The translations under genes were made by a program, and so were the position numbers. A stretch of DNA of 64,000 nucleotides from Acidobacteriota bacterium. Lineage in GTDB: Bacteria; Acidobacteriota; Vicinamibacteria; Vicinamibacterales; UBA2999. Below the pieces are notes generated by a model, which was not told where the DNA came from, did no database searches, and worked only from the letters and a program-made list of their open reading frames with translations. Below, piece by piece: positions 31,988-39,621 of the stretch (within the stretch, counting starts at the first letter, position 1; each line of letters opens with the position of its first letter). The stretch lies in assembly GCA_009694735.1 (NCBI GenBank), contig SHUG01000003.1:1-64000 (forward strand), given 5' to 3'.

Positions 31988-32072
31988 CCGACGACGCTAC
32001 CACAGCCGGCCGATGCGTTGGCGCCGATGGCGGAGGCTGTGTCGTGTGAGCATTTCGTCTGACTGGATTGCG

Positions 32073-32145
32073 GCATTACGATCGCGCTCACCCGTGAGCG
32101 CGCACGATAGCACCCGCGCGAGTCGGGTGCAGCGCCAAGTTGGCG
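32073..32145 (-). other. attC recombination site 4
   Basis: Arms ATCGCGCTCACCCG (32081-32094) and CGGGTGCAGCGCCAAGTTGG (32124-32143) pair with an extra C in the right arm. R'' is CGCCAAC; R' is GTAATGC, a weakened GTT box. The inner sequence (CGTGAGCGCGCAC ... CCCGCGCGAGT) is closely related to attC 6. Confidence 0.7.
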
Positions 32146-32280
32146 CAAGATTCTTCGTCGTCGTGCTCTGTCCGGATCGGGCGCCGACGTCGGTTCGCGG
32201 GGTCGGCGCTCAGTCCGTTGTCTTCGTGTTCGCGCCCCGCGTCAAGCTGCAGGCAGCGCGCTGAGCTGGGGGACGTCCCC
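32146..32280. repeat. non-coding cassette sequence, copy A
   Basis: The block CGACGTCGGTTCGCGGGGTC (32186-32205) and its flanks match copies B (32990-33141) and C (34603-34817). A lacks the GCGGGCC/GGCCCGC hairpin of the other two. It directly precedes the attC 4 R'' box on the minus strand. No gene is seen. Confidence 0.6.
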
Positions 32281-32688
32281 TCATGGATGCGAGCGTCGCC
32301 GCAGAAGGCGCGCGCGGAGTTGAACTTGGTCATGGTCGTTGATGTCCAGTAGCTCGACGGTCGCGCGTCCCTCCGAAGTCAGCCCCTTGATGGTCCCATC
32401 AGGCTAAGATGAGAAGTGCTCTCGCCACGCGTGGCGCCTGGGGTGGTAGAGCGCCACGAGAGAGCCGGTCTCGGGGTCGATCGACGCGATATTCGGGCCC
32501 TTCTTCAAGTTGCAACGGATACAGCACAAGCACAAGTTGTCGACCTCGTCTGTTCCACGATGCTGCCGACCGATGATGTGGTCGACCTGGTGAGGCAGAA
32601 TCGATGCGCTCTGGGGACCGCGGCAGTACTCGCACGCACCATGAGCGCGGCGCTGAGCCAGCTCCCGCAAATCGCTCGATACCTTCAC
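32281..32688 (-). pseudogene. HNH endonuclease with internal stop codon
   Basis: The frame encodes an HNH nuclease: RAHGACEYCRGPQ (zinc Cys pair), the core HQVDHIIGRQHRG, and CLCCIRCNLKKGP. TAG at 32406-32404 interrupts it after WREHFSS, but the same frame continues with PDGTIKGLTSEGRATVELLDIND, the usual C-terminal end of this family, to TGA at 32281. The position is normally Trp in WREHFSW-type sequences, so TGG-to-TAG is likely. The truncated 94-aa form retains the HNH core and may keep some activity. Confidence 0.78.
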
Positions 32689-32900
32689 GATGCCGCGCGC
32701 ATCGTCCAGAACTGCTCGGCCTCCAGCTTAAGGAGGCTCAGCATGTCGTTCAAACGAACGACTTCCGAGTACTCCTTCTGATCCTCAGGAGTGAGAAGGC
32801 CCGCGGTGCTCTTCTCGGCGAGCTCTTCGACTCGTGGGGCCAAGTCCTTGCTGATGGCGTCGAGCGCCGCTTCGAGCTGCTCCAACGTGTGCTTTTCCAT
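32685..32900 (-). CDS. small helical partner of the HNH gene
   Basis: 71-aa acidic helical protein (MEKHTLEQLEAALDAISKDL, then VEELAEKSTAGLLTPEDQKEY). GGAGAA lies 4 bases before ATG 32900. Its end overlaps the HNH start by 4 bp. Small proteins of this type are often found directly upstream of HNH genes; a role as regulator or immunity-like partner is plausible but not established. Confidence 0.65.
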   Translation of the reverse strand: MEKHTLEQLEAALDAISKDLAPRVEELAEKSTAGLLTPEDQKEYSEVVRLNDMLSLLKLEAEQFWTMRAAS

Positions 32901-32989
32901 AAGGTTCTCCGTCGCCGGCACTTGCGGCAGCATGCCACCGATCCGCGGTCGCCACAAGCGCGGCACGGAGCGAGCCCGCCCAGTAGCCA

Positions 32990-33141
32990 TCGTGCTGCCC
33001 GCGCCGGATCGACCACCGTCTACGTCGGTTCACGGGGTCGGCGCTCCCCCCGGTAGGGTCGAGGCGGGCCTCATGATTGTCACGGCCCGCCCCACGCTCT
33101 TGGCTCAGTCCGTCGTTCTCTCTCCGGTTCGTTCTTTTTCC
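32990..33141. repeat. non-coding cassette sequence, copy B
   Basis: Contains TACGTCGGTTCACGGGGTCG (33021-33040) and the hairpin GCGGGCC (33064-33070) / GGCCCGC (33084-33090) with the loop TCATGATTGTCAC, shared with copy C. It runs up to the R' box of attC 5, that is, to the start of the HNH cassette. No gene is seen. Confidence 0.6.
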
Positions 33142-33215
33142 AGCCAACGCCCGGCTTCAGCCGCGGCGGCTCTCAGCATTTCACTCGCCGCCGTCGGCTG
33201 CAAGCCGTGTTGGGC
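33142..33215 (-). other. attC recombination site 5
   Basis: Arms AGCCAACGCCCGGCTTCAGC (33142-33161) and GGCTGCAAGCCGTGTTGGGC (33196-33215) pair, with an extra G and an A bulge in the right arm. On the minus strand R'' is GCCCAAC, a perfect RYYYAAC box; R' is GTTGGCT. Arm sequence resembles attC 2. Confidence 0.85.
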
Positions 33216-33283
33216 GGCTCATCCAAGTCGTGCAGGGCGTCGTCAGCGCACCGTGAGACCGTTATCGACAAGGTTCAGAATTC

Positions 33284-34213
33284 CTAGTTGGACGCTCTCT
33301 CTGGCGCGGCTGGTCCCATGCCAGCAACCAGAAGCCAGAGGTCCTCATCCTTCGTCCCCTCGTAGTGCGTGCCGTTCGCAAAGTCGTGAATGTACGACCC
33401 CTTCGGCATTCCGACTGTCTTGTCCTTGTCGACGGACGATCCCGCGCCAATGTACATGCGTCCGCCCATGACCCAGACGAATTGATCGTTGGCGTGGCGG
33501 TGCGCCGTGCTCCAGCTATTCGGTGGCCGGCGGACAAACTGAACGTACAGGCCGGCTTTGCCCGGATCACCAAAGACATTGACGAACGTGCTGCCGTCGG
33601 CTGCTTTGGTCCACGCCATATCTTCCAGTTTCTTGGCTACACGCGCAGTCGGGTCGACATTCGGTCCACCAGGGGCACGAGGTGCCTCGTTGGCCGGGCC
33701 GCTATTCGTCCCACCCAGTCCGATAAAGAACAGCGTCACTCCATCTTGCCCCACGCCGTCGTAATGCATTCTTCCGGGGACTTCGCTGACAACCGTGCCG
33801 CCCCTCAGGGCATCCACTCGATTCCGATCTTGAACTGGCCCTGTGCCGGCCAGGAATGTTCCCTCGAGCACCGTGCCGTAGCGTTCCGTCGGGTGAGTGT
33901 GGGGGGCGCTCCAATTGTCGAAGGGGCGTCTCAGGAGCGAGACATAAATTCCGCCCGGTTTTGACGCGTCGCCGTAGAGCGTGAGACTTCCAGTGCCATT
34001 CCGCTCGACCCACGGAATCTCTGACGGCAGCTTGTAATCGCGGATGCTGCGATCCAGCGTGACGGGGGCCTGTGCCGCGACTGGCACAATGAGGCCAAGC
34101 TGTTTACTGATGACATCCCGCTGAGGGATTGCAGGCCAGAGCGAGACGCTCGGGCAGATTGCGAGCAGGACGAGAAATCGAAGCAGGAGCTTCTGTGATT
34201 TCGACGTTGTCAT
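33284..34213 (-). CDS. exported bicupin protein
   Basis: 309-aa protein with start ATG 34213 preceded by GGAGAG. A signal peptide (LLLRFLVLLAICPSVSLWPA) is followed by two cupin domains. The first has THPTERYGTVLEG and the second HRHANDQFVWVMGG; these hold the metal-binding His/Glu residues. The two halves are repeats of each other (VSLLRRPFDNWSAPHTH versus VQFVRRPPNSWSTAHRH). It is probably a periplasmic metal-dependent enzyme or sensor of unknown substrate. It is the largest and apparently intact cassette gene, ending 68 bases before attC 5. Confidence 0.78.
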   Translation of the reverse strand: MTTSKSQKLLLRFLVLLAICPSVSLWPAIPQRDVISKQLGLIVPVAAQAPVTLDRSIRDYKLPSEIPWVERNGTGSLTLYGDASKPGGIYVSLLRRPFDNWSAPHTHPTERYGTVLEGTFLAGTGPVQDRNRVDALRGGTVVSEVPGRMHYDGVGQDGVTLFFIGLGGTNSGPANEAPRAPGGPNVDPTARVAKKLEDMAWTKAADGSTFVNVFGDPGKAGLYVQFVRRPPNSWSTAHRHANDQFVWVMGGRMYIGAGSSVDKDKTVGMPKGSYIHDFANGTHYEGTKDEDLWLLVAGMGPAAPERASN

Positions 34214-34529
34214 AATTCGCTCTCCAGTTAGATGATAGTCCGCATTGGCGGGGCCGGTCACGGAAGACGCGGTGTTCCCCCTTGTCGCGTCGCCCCTTCG
34301 GATCGTGTACTTCAACCACGGGCAGGGCAGCGGATGGTTCGCGAACGGTTTGAGTGAACGACTGACCAGACATGTTCTTGACGTTGTTCCACAGCGGGGC
34401 ATCGGCGACATGTGCGACGTTGGTCGCAAGAATCAGCCGCGACGTGCTCCAAGCCAACGAATCATGGCGACCAATGAGACAACTCATCGTTTTCAAAGCT
34501 CTCGCCGAAGATTCTCTGGAAACCTGCCT
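34214..34529. other. upstream part of the bicupin cassette, no gene recognised
   Basis: 316 bases between attC 6 and the bicupin start. Minus-strand open frames pass through it without a recognised domain or start. It presumably carries the bicupin promoter and perhaps remains of an older cassette gene. Confidence 0.4.
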
Positions 34530-34602
34530 AGACAACGTTCGCGCTCACCCGCGAGCGCGCACCAGACGACCCGCGCGAGTCGGGTGGAGCGCCCTGTTGG
34601 GT
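34530..34602 (-). other. attC recombination site 6
   Basis: Arms AGACAACGTTCGCGCTCACC (34530-34549) and GGTGGAGCGCCCTGTTGGG (34583-34601) pair with an extra base in the right arm. On the minus strand R'' is ACCCAAC (perfect). The sequence between the arms is nearly the same as in attC 4. Confidence 0.8.
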
Positions 34603-34817
34603 TCTTGTTCGTCGTCGTCGCGTTCTTGCCGTGCCTTGATCATCCGCGCCGCCGACGCTCGGTTCGCCAGGTCGGCGGGGGAGTTCCGTTCCGGATCGTC
34701 GCCGCCTACCGCATCGACTTCCGGCGGGCCTCATGGTTCGCCACGGCCCGCCGACGCCGCGCCGGACTCGGTCGCCGTCACATCGTTCGGTTCTCTTTCG
34801 TTCGTGTCTTTCGTCTA
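34603..34817. repeat. non-coding cassette sequence, copy C
   Basis: Contains CGACGCTCGGTTCGCCAGGT (34653-34672) and the hairpin GCGGGCC (34724-34730) / GGCCCGC (34745-34751) shared with copy B. It is bounded by attC 6 on one side and an ACCCAAC box (34818-34824) on the other. It therefore looks like a complete gene-less cassette. Confidence 0.6.
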
Positions 34818-35230
34818 CCCAACGTCATTTGGGTGTCTGGTGCCAATTGCTGGTCAGCGCCCGCGGTCAAGACGCCTGCGCTTGAGTGCCACCCCCCACT
34901 CGCGCGCGTTATTGCCGTTATTCCAACCGGCCGCAAGTCCTTCTGCCCAAACGATTCGCCTCACTTGAACGACACCCGAACCCGGGAATTGGCACCGGCG
35001 CCATAACCCCGAAAATCCGTGGATAGGCAGTTGGCGCCATTCCCGGGATTGGGGCCAGCCGGGGTTGCAAACTGCCAACCGCGGTCTCGTTCGCCGAAGC
35101 GCGCCGCGCGAAGACGTGTCATGAAACCGGAATGCTCCCTGTTGTTGAAGGCTCCTTCAGGCTTCTGGCTGGCTCCTGACGTCCTACTCGTATGCGCCTG
35201 AGTGCCGGCGGGCCCCACGAGGCGGGCCGG
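34818..35230. other. right edge of the array, no gene recognised
   Basis: About 410 bases without a credible gene. It holds an inverted repeat GGTGCCAATT (34839-34848) / AATTGGCACC (34987-34996), a nearby dyad CCCGGGAATTGGCACCGGCG (34981-35000) with GGCGCCATTCCCGGG (35033-35047), and an ATAACCCCG..CGGGGTTGC pair that faintly resembles attC boxes. It may be decayed array sequence. Confidence 0.4.
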
Positions 35231-35231
35231 T

Positions 35232-35286
35232 CCGCCGAAGCCGCCGCTCCGCTGAGTATCCACCCCAAGGGCCGCGGCGAAGGCGG
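35232..35286 (+). repeat. GAA/GAA hairpin repeat, copy 3
   Basis: CCGCC-GAA-GCCGC (35232-35244) pairs with GCGGC-GAA-GGCGG (35274-35286) around a 29-base loop, again with a GAA/GAA internal loop. The promoter -10 box TATACT begins two bases later. Confidence 0.65.
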
Positions 35287-35287
35287 C

Positions 35288-35293
35288 TATACT
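35288..35293 (+). promoter_or_regulatory. -10 box of the TPR/MoxR operon
   Basis: TATACT ends 12 bases before ATG 35306, with no Shine-Dalgarno sequence. The same arrangement is retained in the duplicated fragment at 28646-28651. No clear -35 is visible; the upstream GAA/GAA hairpin occupies the region. Confidence 0.5.
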
Positions 35294-35305
35294 CGACCGA
35301 AGACC

Positions 35306-37807
35306 ATGTCTCGCCGCGTCTGGTTGCTCCTGGCTTCGGTCGTGCTAACCGTCGGGCTCGCGCCGTTCGTCACGGCTGAGCAGTCGCAGAACGTCGCGGC
35401 TGCGCGGGCCAACGCCGAGAGGTCGTGGCACCGTGGGCGTCTCGACGAGATCGGCAAGTTCGCCGATGCCTTTCCGAAAGACGAAGTGCTTGCCGTCTGG
35501 CGCGCCAAGGCCACCGCGGCCCGCGGCGATTACGCCGGTGCCGAATCGGGGCTGCAACCGTTTGCCGCCGCCAATCCGGCTGGCGACGCCGCACTCGAAG
35601 TGGGACTGCTCCAGCAGTTGGTCGGGCGCCGCGTTGAGGCGCGCCGCGCCCTCCAGCTGGTCATGATGGGCGACCAGCGCAATCCCACCGCCCGCGACTA
35701 CGTCCGCGCCGCCCGCGCCGCGCGCGCACTGGGACGGTTCGACGATGCAAACGCGTTCTTCCGGGATGCGGACGGTCTGGCGCCGAATGATCCGGCGATC
35801 AACACGGAGTGGGGCGACCTGTTCGTTGAGAAGTACAACAACAAGGACGCCGCGCGGTCGTTTCAGGAAGCCCTGAAGGCCGACCCCGAGTACGGCCCGG
35901 CGCTACTCGGCATGGCGCGGTCGCTCGCCGACCAGAACCCGGCGCAGGCCGTCGGCCTGGCGCTGCAGGCCCTCAAACAGAACCCCGTCGATTTGGGCGC
36001 ACACCTGTTCGTCGCCGAAATGGCGATCTACCAGGACAAGAAAAAAGACGCGCTCGAATCGATCGGCAAAGTGCTGGCGGTCAACCCGCAGCACCTCGAA
36101 GCGCTGTCGATGCAGGCGGCGCTGGCATTTGTCGAAGGACGCACGCAGGACTACGACGCGGCGCTGGCCGCCGCGCTCGCCATTCATCCGGCCTACGGCG
36201 AGATTCATCGCGTGGTCGGGTCGGTCACCGCGCATTACTACCGCTTTGACGAGGCGGTCGAGCATGTGCGCAAAGGCATTGCCCTGGACCGCGACAACGC
36301 CGTGGCCTATGCCGACCTCGGCGCGCACCTGATGCGCACCGGCGACGAGCGCAACGCCCGGCGCGCGCTCGAAACGGCATTCAAGGTCGACCCGTGGAAC
36401 GTCGTCACCTTCAACCTGCTCGCCCTGCTCGACACGCTGGAACCATTCGACACCATTCGCGAAGGCGACCTGGTGATCCGACTGCATCCCGACGAGAAAG
36501 ACGTGATGCGGCAGTACGTGCCGCAGCTCGCCAAGGAGTCGCTCGACGCGCTCAGCAAGCGGTGGGAGTTCACACCGAAGGGCCCCATCCTGATCGAGAT
36601 GTTCCCGAATCACGACGACTTCGCGGTGCGCACCCTCGGCCTGCCCGGCATGATTGGCGCGCTCGGTGCTTGCTTCGGTCGCGTGGTCACGGTCGATTCG
36701 CCGAAGGCCCGCGCGCCCGGCAGCTTCAACTGGGGCGAGACGCTGTGGCACGAAATGGCCCACGTGATCACGCTGCAGCTGTCGAACAACCGCCTGCCGC
36801 GATGGTTGAGCGAAGGCGCGTCGGTCTACGAAGAGCGGCGCGCCCGCCAGCAGTGGGGCCGGGAAATGGACATCCCTTTCGCCCGAGCGATGGACCGCGG
36901 CAAGTTGATCAGCCTGCGCGATCTGAACTCCGGCTTCAGTAACCCGGAACAGATTTCTTACTCCTATTACCAGGCGTCACTGGTCGTCGAGCACATCGTC
37001 GACGTGCATGGCCAGGCCAAGCTGCGTGCGCTGGTCGCGGCCTACGCTGATGGCTCCGACACGGAGACGGCCATTGGCAAGGCCCTGGGCGTTGACATCG
37101 ACTCATTACAGAAGACCTTTGATGGCTTTCTTGAGGGCCGCTACGCCGGCCTGCGGCGGGCGCTGGCCGTGCCGGAAGGGCTGACCGAGAAGACCCCCCT
37201 GGAACTGGTTAAGGTGATCGCCTCGGCCAATCCCGGCAGCTACACGGCGCAGATGGCACTCGGCGAAGCGCAGATCGAAAGCAGTCCCGATGGCGCCATC
37301 GCCGCATTCGAGCGTGCCGCGCAACTGATTCCGAACGTCACCGGCGAAGACAGCCCAGAGGCGCTGATCGCGGCGGTCGCCTTGAAGAAAGGCGATAAGT
37401 CGCGCGCCGCCGCCGCCCTGGAATCCCTGAGCGGCAAGAGCAACACTGACATCGCGTCGGCCCGGCAATTGGCGACGCTGGTTGACCCCGTGAAGGAACG
37501 TAGCCGTTTGCACGTCGCCCTCAAGAGCCTGGTGGCCATCGACCCGTTCGATGGCGCGGCCCATGCCACGCTGGGCCGTCTTGACCTTGACGCCAAGCGG
37601 ACGGACGAGGCCATTCGCATGTTCCGCGTGGCCCTGGCGTCGAAGCCGCTCGACCGCGCCGGCGCGCACGCCGATCTTGCTGAGGCCCTCGCCGAGGCGG
37701 GCCAGCGCGACGAGGCGAAGAAGCAAGCGCTCGCGGCGCTCGAGATCGCCCCCACCTTCACCCGTGCGCAAGACCTGCTGCTCAGGCTCGCCCAGGGCAG
37801 TCGTTGA
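35306..37807 (+). CDS. exported TPR protein with MA-type metallopeptidase domain
   Basis: 833-aa protein starting with a signal peptide (RRVWLLLASVVLTVGLAPFVTA). TPR repeats cover about residues 35-390. A peptidase MA-like domain has the zinc motif HEMAH (482-486) and the LPRWLSEGASVYEE block. More TPRs cover 610-830. It opens the eight-gene operon and overlaps DUF4159 by 1 base (TGATG). The role is unknown; periplasmic proteolysis or scaffolding is likely. Its 5' end is duplicated at 28.64-28.81 kb. Confidence 0.82.
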   Translation: MSRRVWLLLASVVLTVGLAPFVTAEQSQNVAAARANAERSWHRGRLDEIGKFADAFPKDEVLAVWRAKATAARGDYAGAESGLQPFAAANPAGDAALEVGLLQQLVGRRVEARRALQLVMMGDQRNPTARDYVRAARAARALGRFDDANAFFRDADGLAPNDPAINTEWGDLFVEKYNNKDAARSFQEALKADPEYGPALLGMARSLADQNPAQAVGLALQALKQNPVDLGAHLFVAEMAIYQDKKKDALESIGKVLAVNPQHLEALSMQAALAFVEGRTQDYDAALAAALAIHPAYGEIHRVVGSVTAHYYRFDEAVEHVRKGIALDRDNAVAYADLGAHLMRTGDERNARRALETAFKVDPWNVVTFNLLALLDTLEPFDTIREGDLVIRLHPDEKDVMRQYVPQLAKESLDALSKRWEFTPKGPILIEMFPNHDDFAVRTLGLPGMIGALGACFGRVVTVDSPKARAPGSFNWGETLWHEMAHVITLQLSNNRLPRWLSEGASVYEERRARQQWGREMDIPFARAMDRGKLISLRDLNSGFSNPEQISYSYYQASLVVEHIVDVHGQAKLRALVAAYADGSDTETAIGKALGVDIDSLQKTFDGFLEGRYAGLRRALAVPEGLTEKTPLELVKVIASANPGSYTAQMALGEAQIESSPDGAIAAFERAAQLIPNVTGEDSPEALIAAVALKKGDKSRAAAALESLSGKSNTDIASARQLATLVDPVKERSRLHVALKSLVAIDPFDGAAHATLGRLDLDAKRTDEAIRMFRVALASKPLDRAGAHADLAEALAEAGQRDEAKKQALAALEIAPTFTRAQDLLLRLAQGSR

Positions 37808-38601
37808 TGCGCCAGCCGCGCTCGGTCACCGCCATCGCCCTGCTCGTGGCACTGGTGTGGCTCGCATCCGAGGTCAGTGCGCAAATCCCGGTCATTGGCG
37901 GCGACAAGTTCCAGGGCCTGAAGTGGACCTTCGTTCGCATCAAGTACGGTTCCTACCAGGGTGAAGGCGCCGCTCGAAATTCCCAATTGGCCTACTGGGA
38001 TGAGCCCTGGGCGATCGATGCCCCGGCGGCCGAACAGAATCTCTCACGCCGCATCAAGTCGGTGACCGCCATTGACGTGGGCGAGCCGCAGGTGATGACG
38101 CTTGATGACGAGAAGCTCTTCGAGTACCCGTGGATCTACATCGTCGAGCCCAGCAACCTGGTGCTGTCGGAGAAGGAAGTGCCGATCCTGCGCGAGTTCC
38201 TGCTGCGGGGTGGCACGCTCACGATGGACGACTTTCATGGTCCGTACGAGTGGGACCTGACCGTCCGCCAACTGCAGCGCGTGTTTCCGGATCGCGAGAT
38301 TGTCGAGATCGCGCCGCCGCATGCGATTTACGACTGCTTCTATCGCCTCGAGAAGTATCCGCAGATTCCCGGCCTCGGTTCGTTTCTGAGCGGACGGACC
38401 TGGGAGAAGGGTGGCTTCGTCGCGCGGCTGCGCGGCATTCTGGATGACGCCGGCCGCCCCATGGTGCTGATTAACTGGAACACTGACATGGGCGACGGCG
38501 TGGAGTGGTCGAACGCGCAGGAATACCCGGGCTACATCAAGTGGACGGCGCAGGCCTACCAGATGCTCATCAATGAAGTGATTTATTCGCTGACACACTG
38601 A
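37807..38601 (+). CDS. exported DUF4159 protein
   Basis: 264-aa protein with a signal peptide (VTAIALLVALVWLASEVSAQ). The DUF4159 domain includes the motifs PWIYIVEP, LREFLLRGGTLTMDDFHG and NTDMGDG, with a glutamine-amidotransferase-like fold in related proteins. DUF4159 genes routinely accompany MoxR/DUF58/Bat genes. It is 6 bases before moxR. Confidence 0.85.
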   Translation: MRQPRSVTAIALLVALVWLASEVSAQIPVIGGDKFQGLKWTFVRIKYGSYQGEGAARNSQLAYWDEPWAIDAPAAEQNLSRRIKSVTAIDVGEPQVMTLDDEKLFEYPWIYIVEPSNLVLSEKEVPILREFLLRGGTLTMDDFHGPYEWDLTVRQLQRVFPDREIVEIAPPHAIYDCFYRLEKYPQIPGLGSFLSGRTWEKGGFVARLRGILDDAGRPMVLINWNTDMGDGVEWSNAQEYPGYIKWTAQAYQMLINEVIYSLTH

Positions 38602-38607
38602 GGTCTC

Positions 38608-39618
38608 ATGAATCGGATGACGGACGTGGCTGTGGAAGGCCTGGCAGAACGGGTCGCCGGGAGCCGGCAGAAGATCCTGACCGAGCTGCGGAAGGTGATT
38701 GTCGGGCAGGACGACGTGGTGGACGAAGTGCTGATGGCGCTGTTTTGCGGCGGCCATTGCCTGATCACCGGCGTGCCCGGCCTGGCCAAGACACTGCTGG
38801 TCAAGACGCTCGCGCAAATCCTGGACCTCAAGTTCAAGCGGATCCAGTTCACGCCCGATTTGATGCCGGCCGACATCACCGGCACTGAAGTGCTGGACGA
38901 AGAGGGTGGGCATCGCTCCCTTCGCTTCGTCCACGGTCCGATCTTCGCGCAGATTATCCTGGCCGACGAAATCAACCGGACCCCGCCGAAGACCCAGGCG
39001 GCATTGCTCGAGGCCATGCAGGAGTACCACGTCACCGCCGCGGGCCGCACGTATCAACTGGAGCGGCCGTTCTTCGTGCTGGCGACGCAGAATCCGATCG
39101 AGCTCGAAGGCACCTATCCGCTGCCCGAAGCGCAGCTCGATCGCTTCCTCTTCAACGTCGTGATGACCTACCTGTCGGAAGACGATGAAGTGCAGGTGGT
39201 GACCGACACCACGAGCACGAAGAAGGCTGAGCCGTCACGGGTGCTCGATGGGGCGGAGATTCTGGCCATCCAGGACTGCGTGCGCCAGGTGCTGGTGGCC
39301 GAGGAAATCGTACGCTACGCGGTGCGCCTGGCCGACAGCTCGCGCCCGGGCCGCGGCGCGAAGCTGGATTTCATCGAGAAGTGGGTGAAGTGGGGCGCCG
39401 GGCTGCGCGCCTCGCACGCGTTGGTCATCGGCGCCAAGGCGCGGGCGCTGCTGCATGGCCGCGTGCACGTCTCGGTGAAGGACATCCAGGCGCTGGCCAA
39501 GCCCATCCTGCGGCACCGCGTCCTGCCGAATTTCTATGCCGAGGCCGAAGGCATTACGCCGGATCGCATTGTCGATCAACTGCTGGATGCCGTGCCGGTG
39601 CCTGCCAGCGGGTTGTAA
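38608..39618 (+). CDS. MoxR-family AAA+ ATPase
   Basis: 336-aa MoxR ATPase. Walker A is GVPGLAKT (55-62), Walker B IILADEINRTPPKTQ, sensor 1 ATQNPIELEGTYPLPEAQLDRF. MoxR proteins act as chaperones with VWA-domain partners for assembly or metal insertion. Here it precedes DUF58 and BatA-like genes, the classical partners. Confidence 0.94.
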   Translation: MNRMTDVAVEGLAERVAGSRQKILTELRKVIVGQDDVVDEVLMALFCGGHCLITGVPGLAKTLLVKTLAQILDLKFKRIQFTPDLMPADITGTEVLDEEGGHRSLRFVHGPIFAQIILADEINRTPPKTQAALLEAMQEYHVTAAGRTYQLERPFFVLATQNPIELEGTYPLPEAQLDRFLFNVVMTYLSEDDEVQVVTDTTSTKKAEPSRVLDGAEILAIQDCVRQVLVAEEIVRYAVRLADSSRPGRGAKLDFIEKWVKWGAGLRASHALVIGAKARALLHGRVHVSVKDIQALAKPILRHRVLPNFYAEAEGITPDRIVDQLLDAVPVPASGL

Positions 39619-39621
39619 GCC

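Larger units (their letters stand above)
28812..34830 (-). mobile_element. integron cassette array without integrase (CALIN)
   Basis: Six attC-like sites and one half site occur in 6 kb, all oriented toward the left on the minus strand, as judged by R''/R' boxes and the side carrying the unpaired bases. Minus-strand cargo genes end within or just before the sites. From 5' to 3' the array holds a non-coding cassette, a bicupin, a small protein plus HNH nuclease, hicAB, vapBC, a DUF4258/antitoxin pair with an IS91 remnant, and inverted higBA. No intI-like gene is in the window. Confidence 0.8.

Noticed and set aside
34528-34734. Minus-strand open frame over attC 6 and the non-coding cassette
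   Set aside because: Arg/Gly-rich translation without start signals; the DNA is explained by attC and the non-coding repeat.
28812-35200. Integron integrase or CRISPR array in the accessory region
   Set aside because: No IntI-type tyrosine recombinase with its extra domain is present; the only recombinase piece is an IS91-associated fragment. The repeats are long dyads of differing sequence, not regularly spaced identical units.
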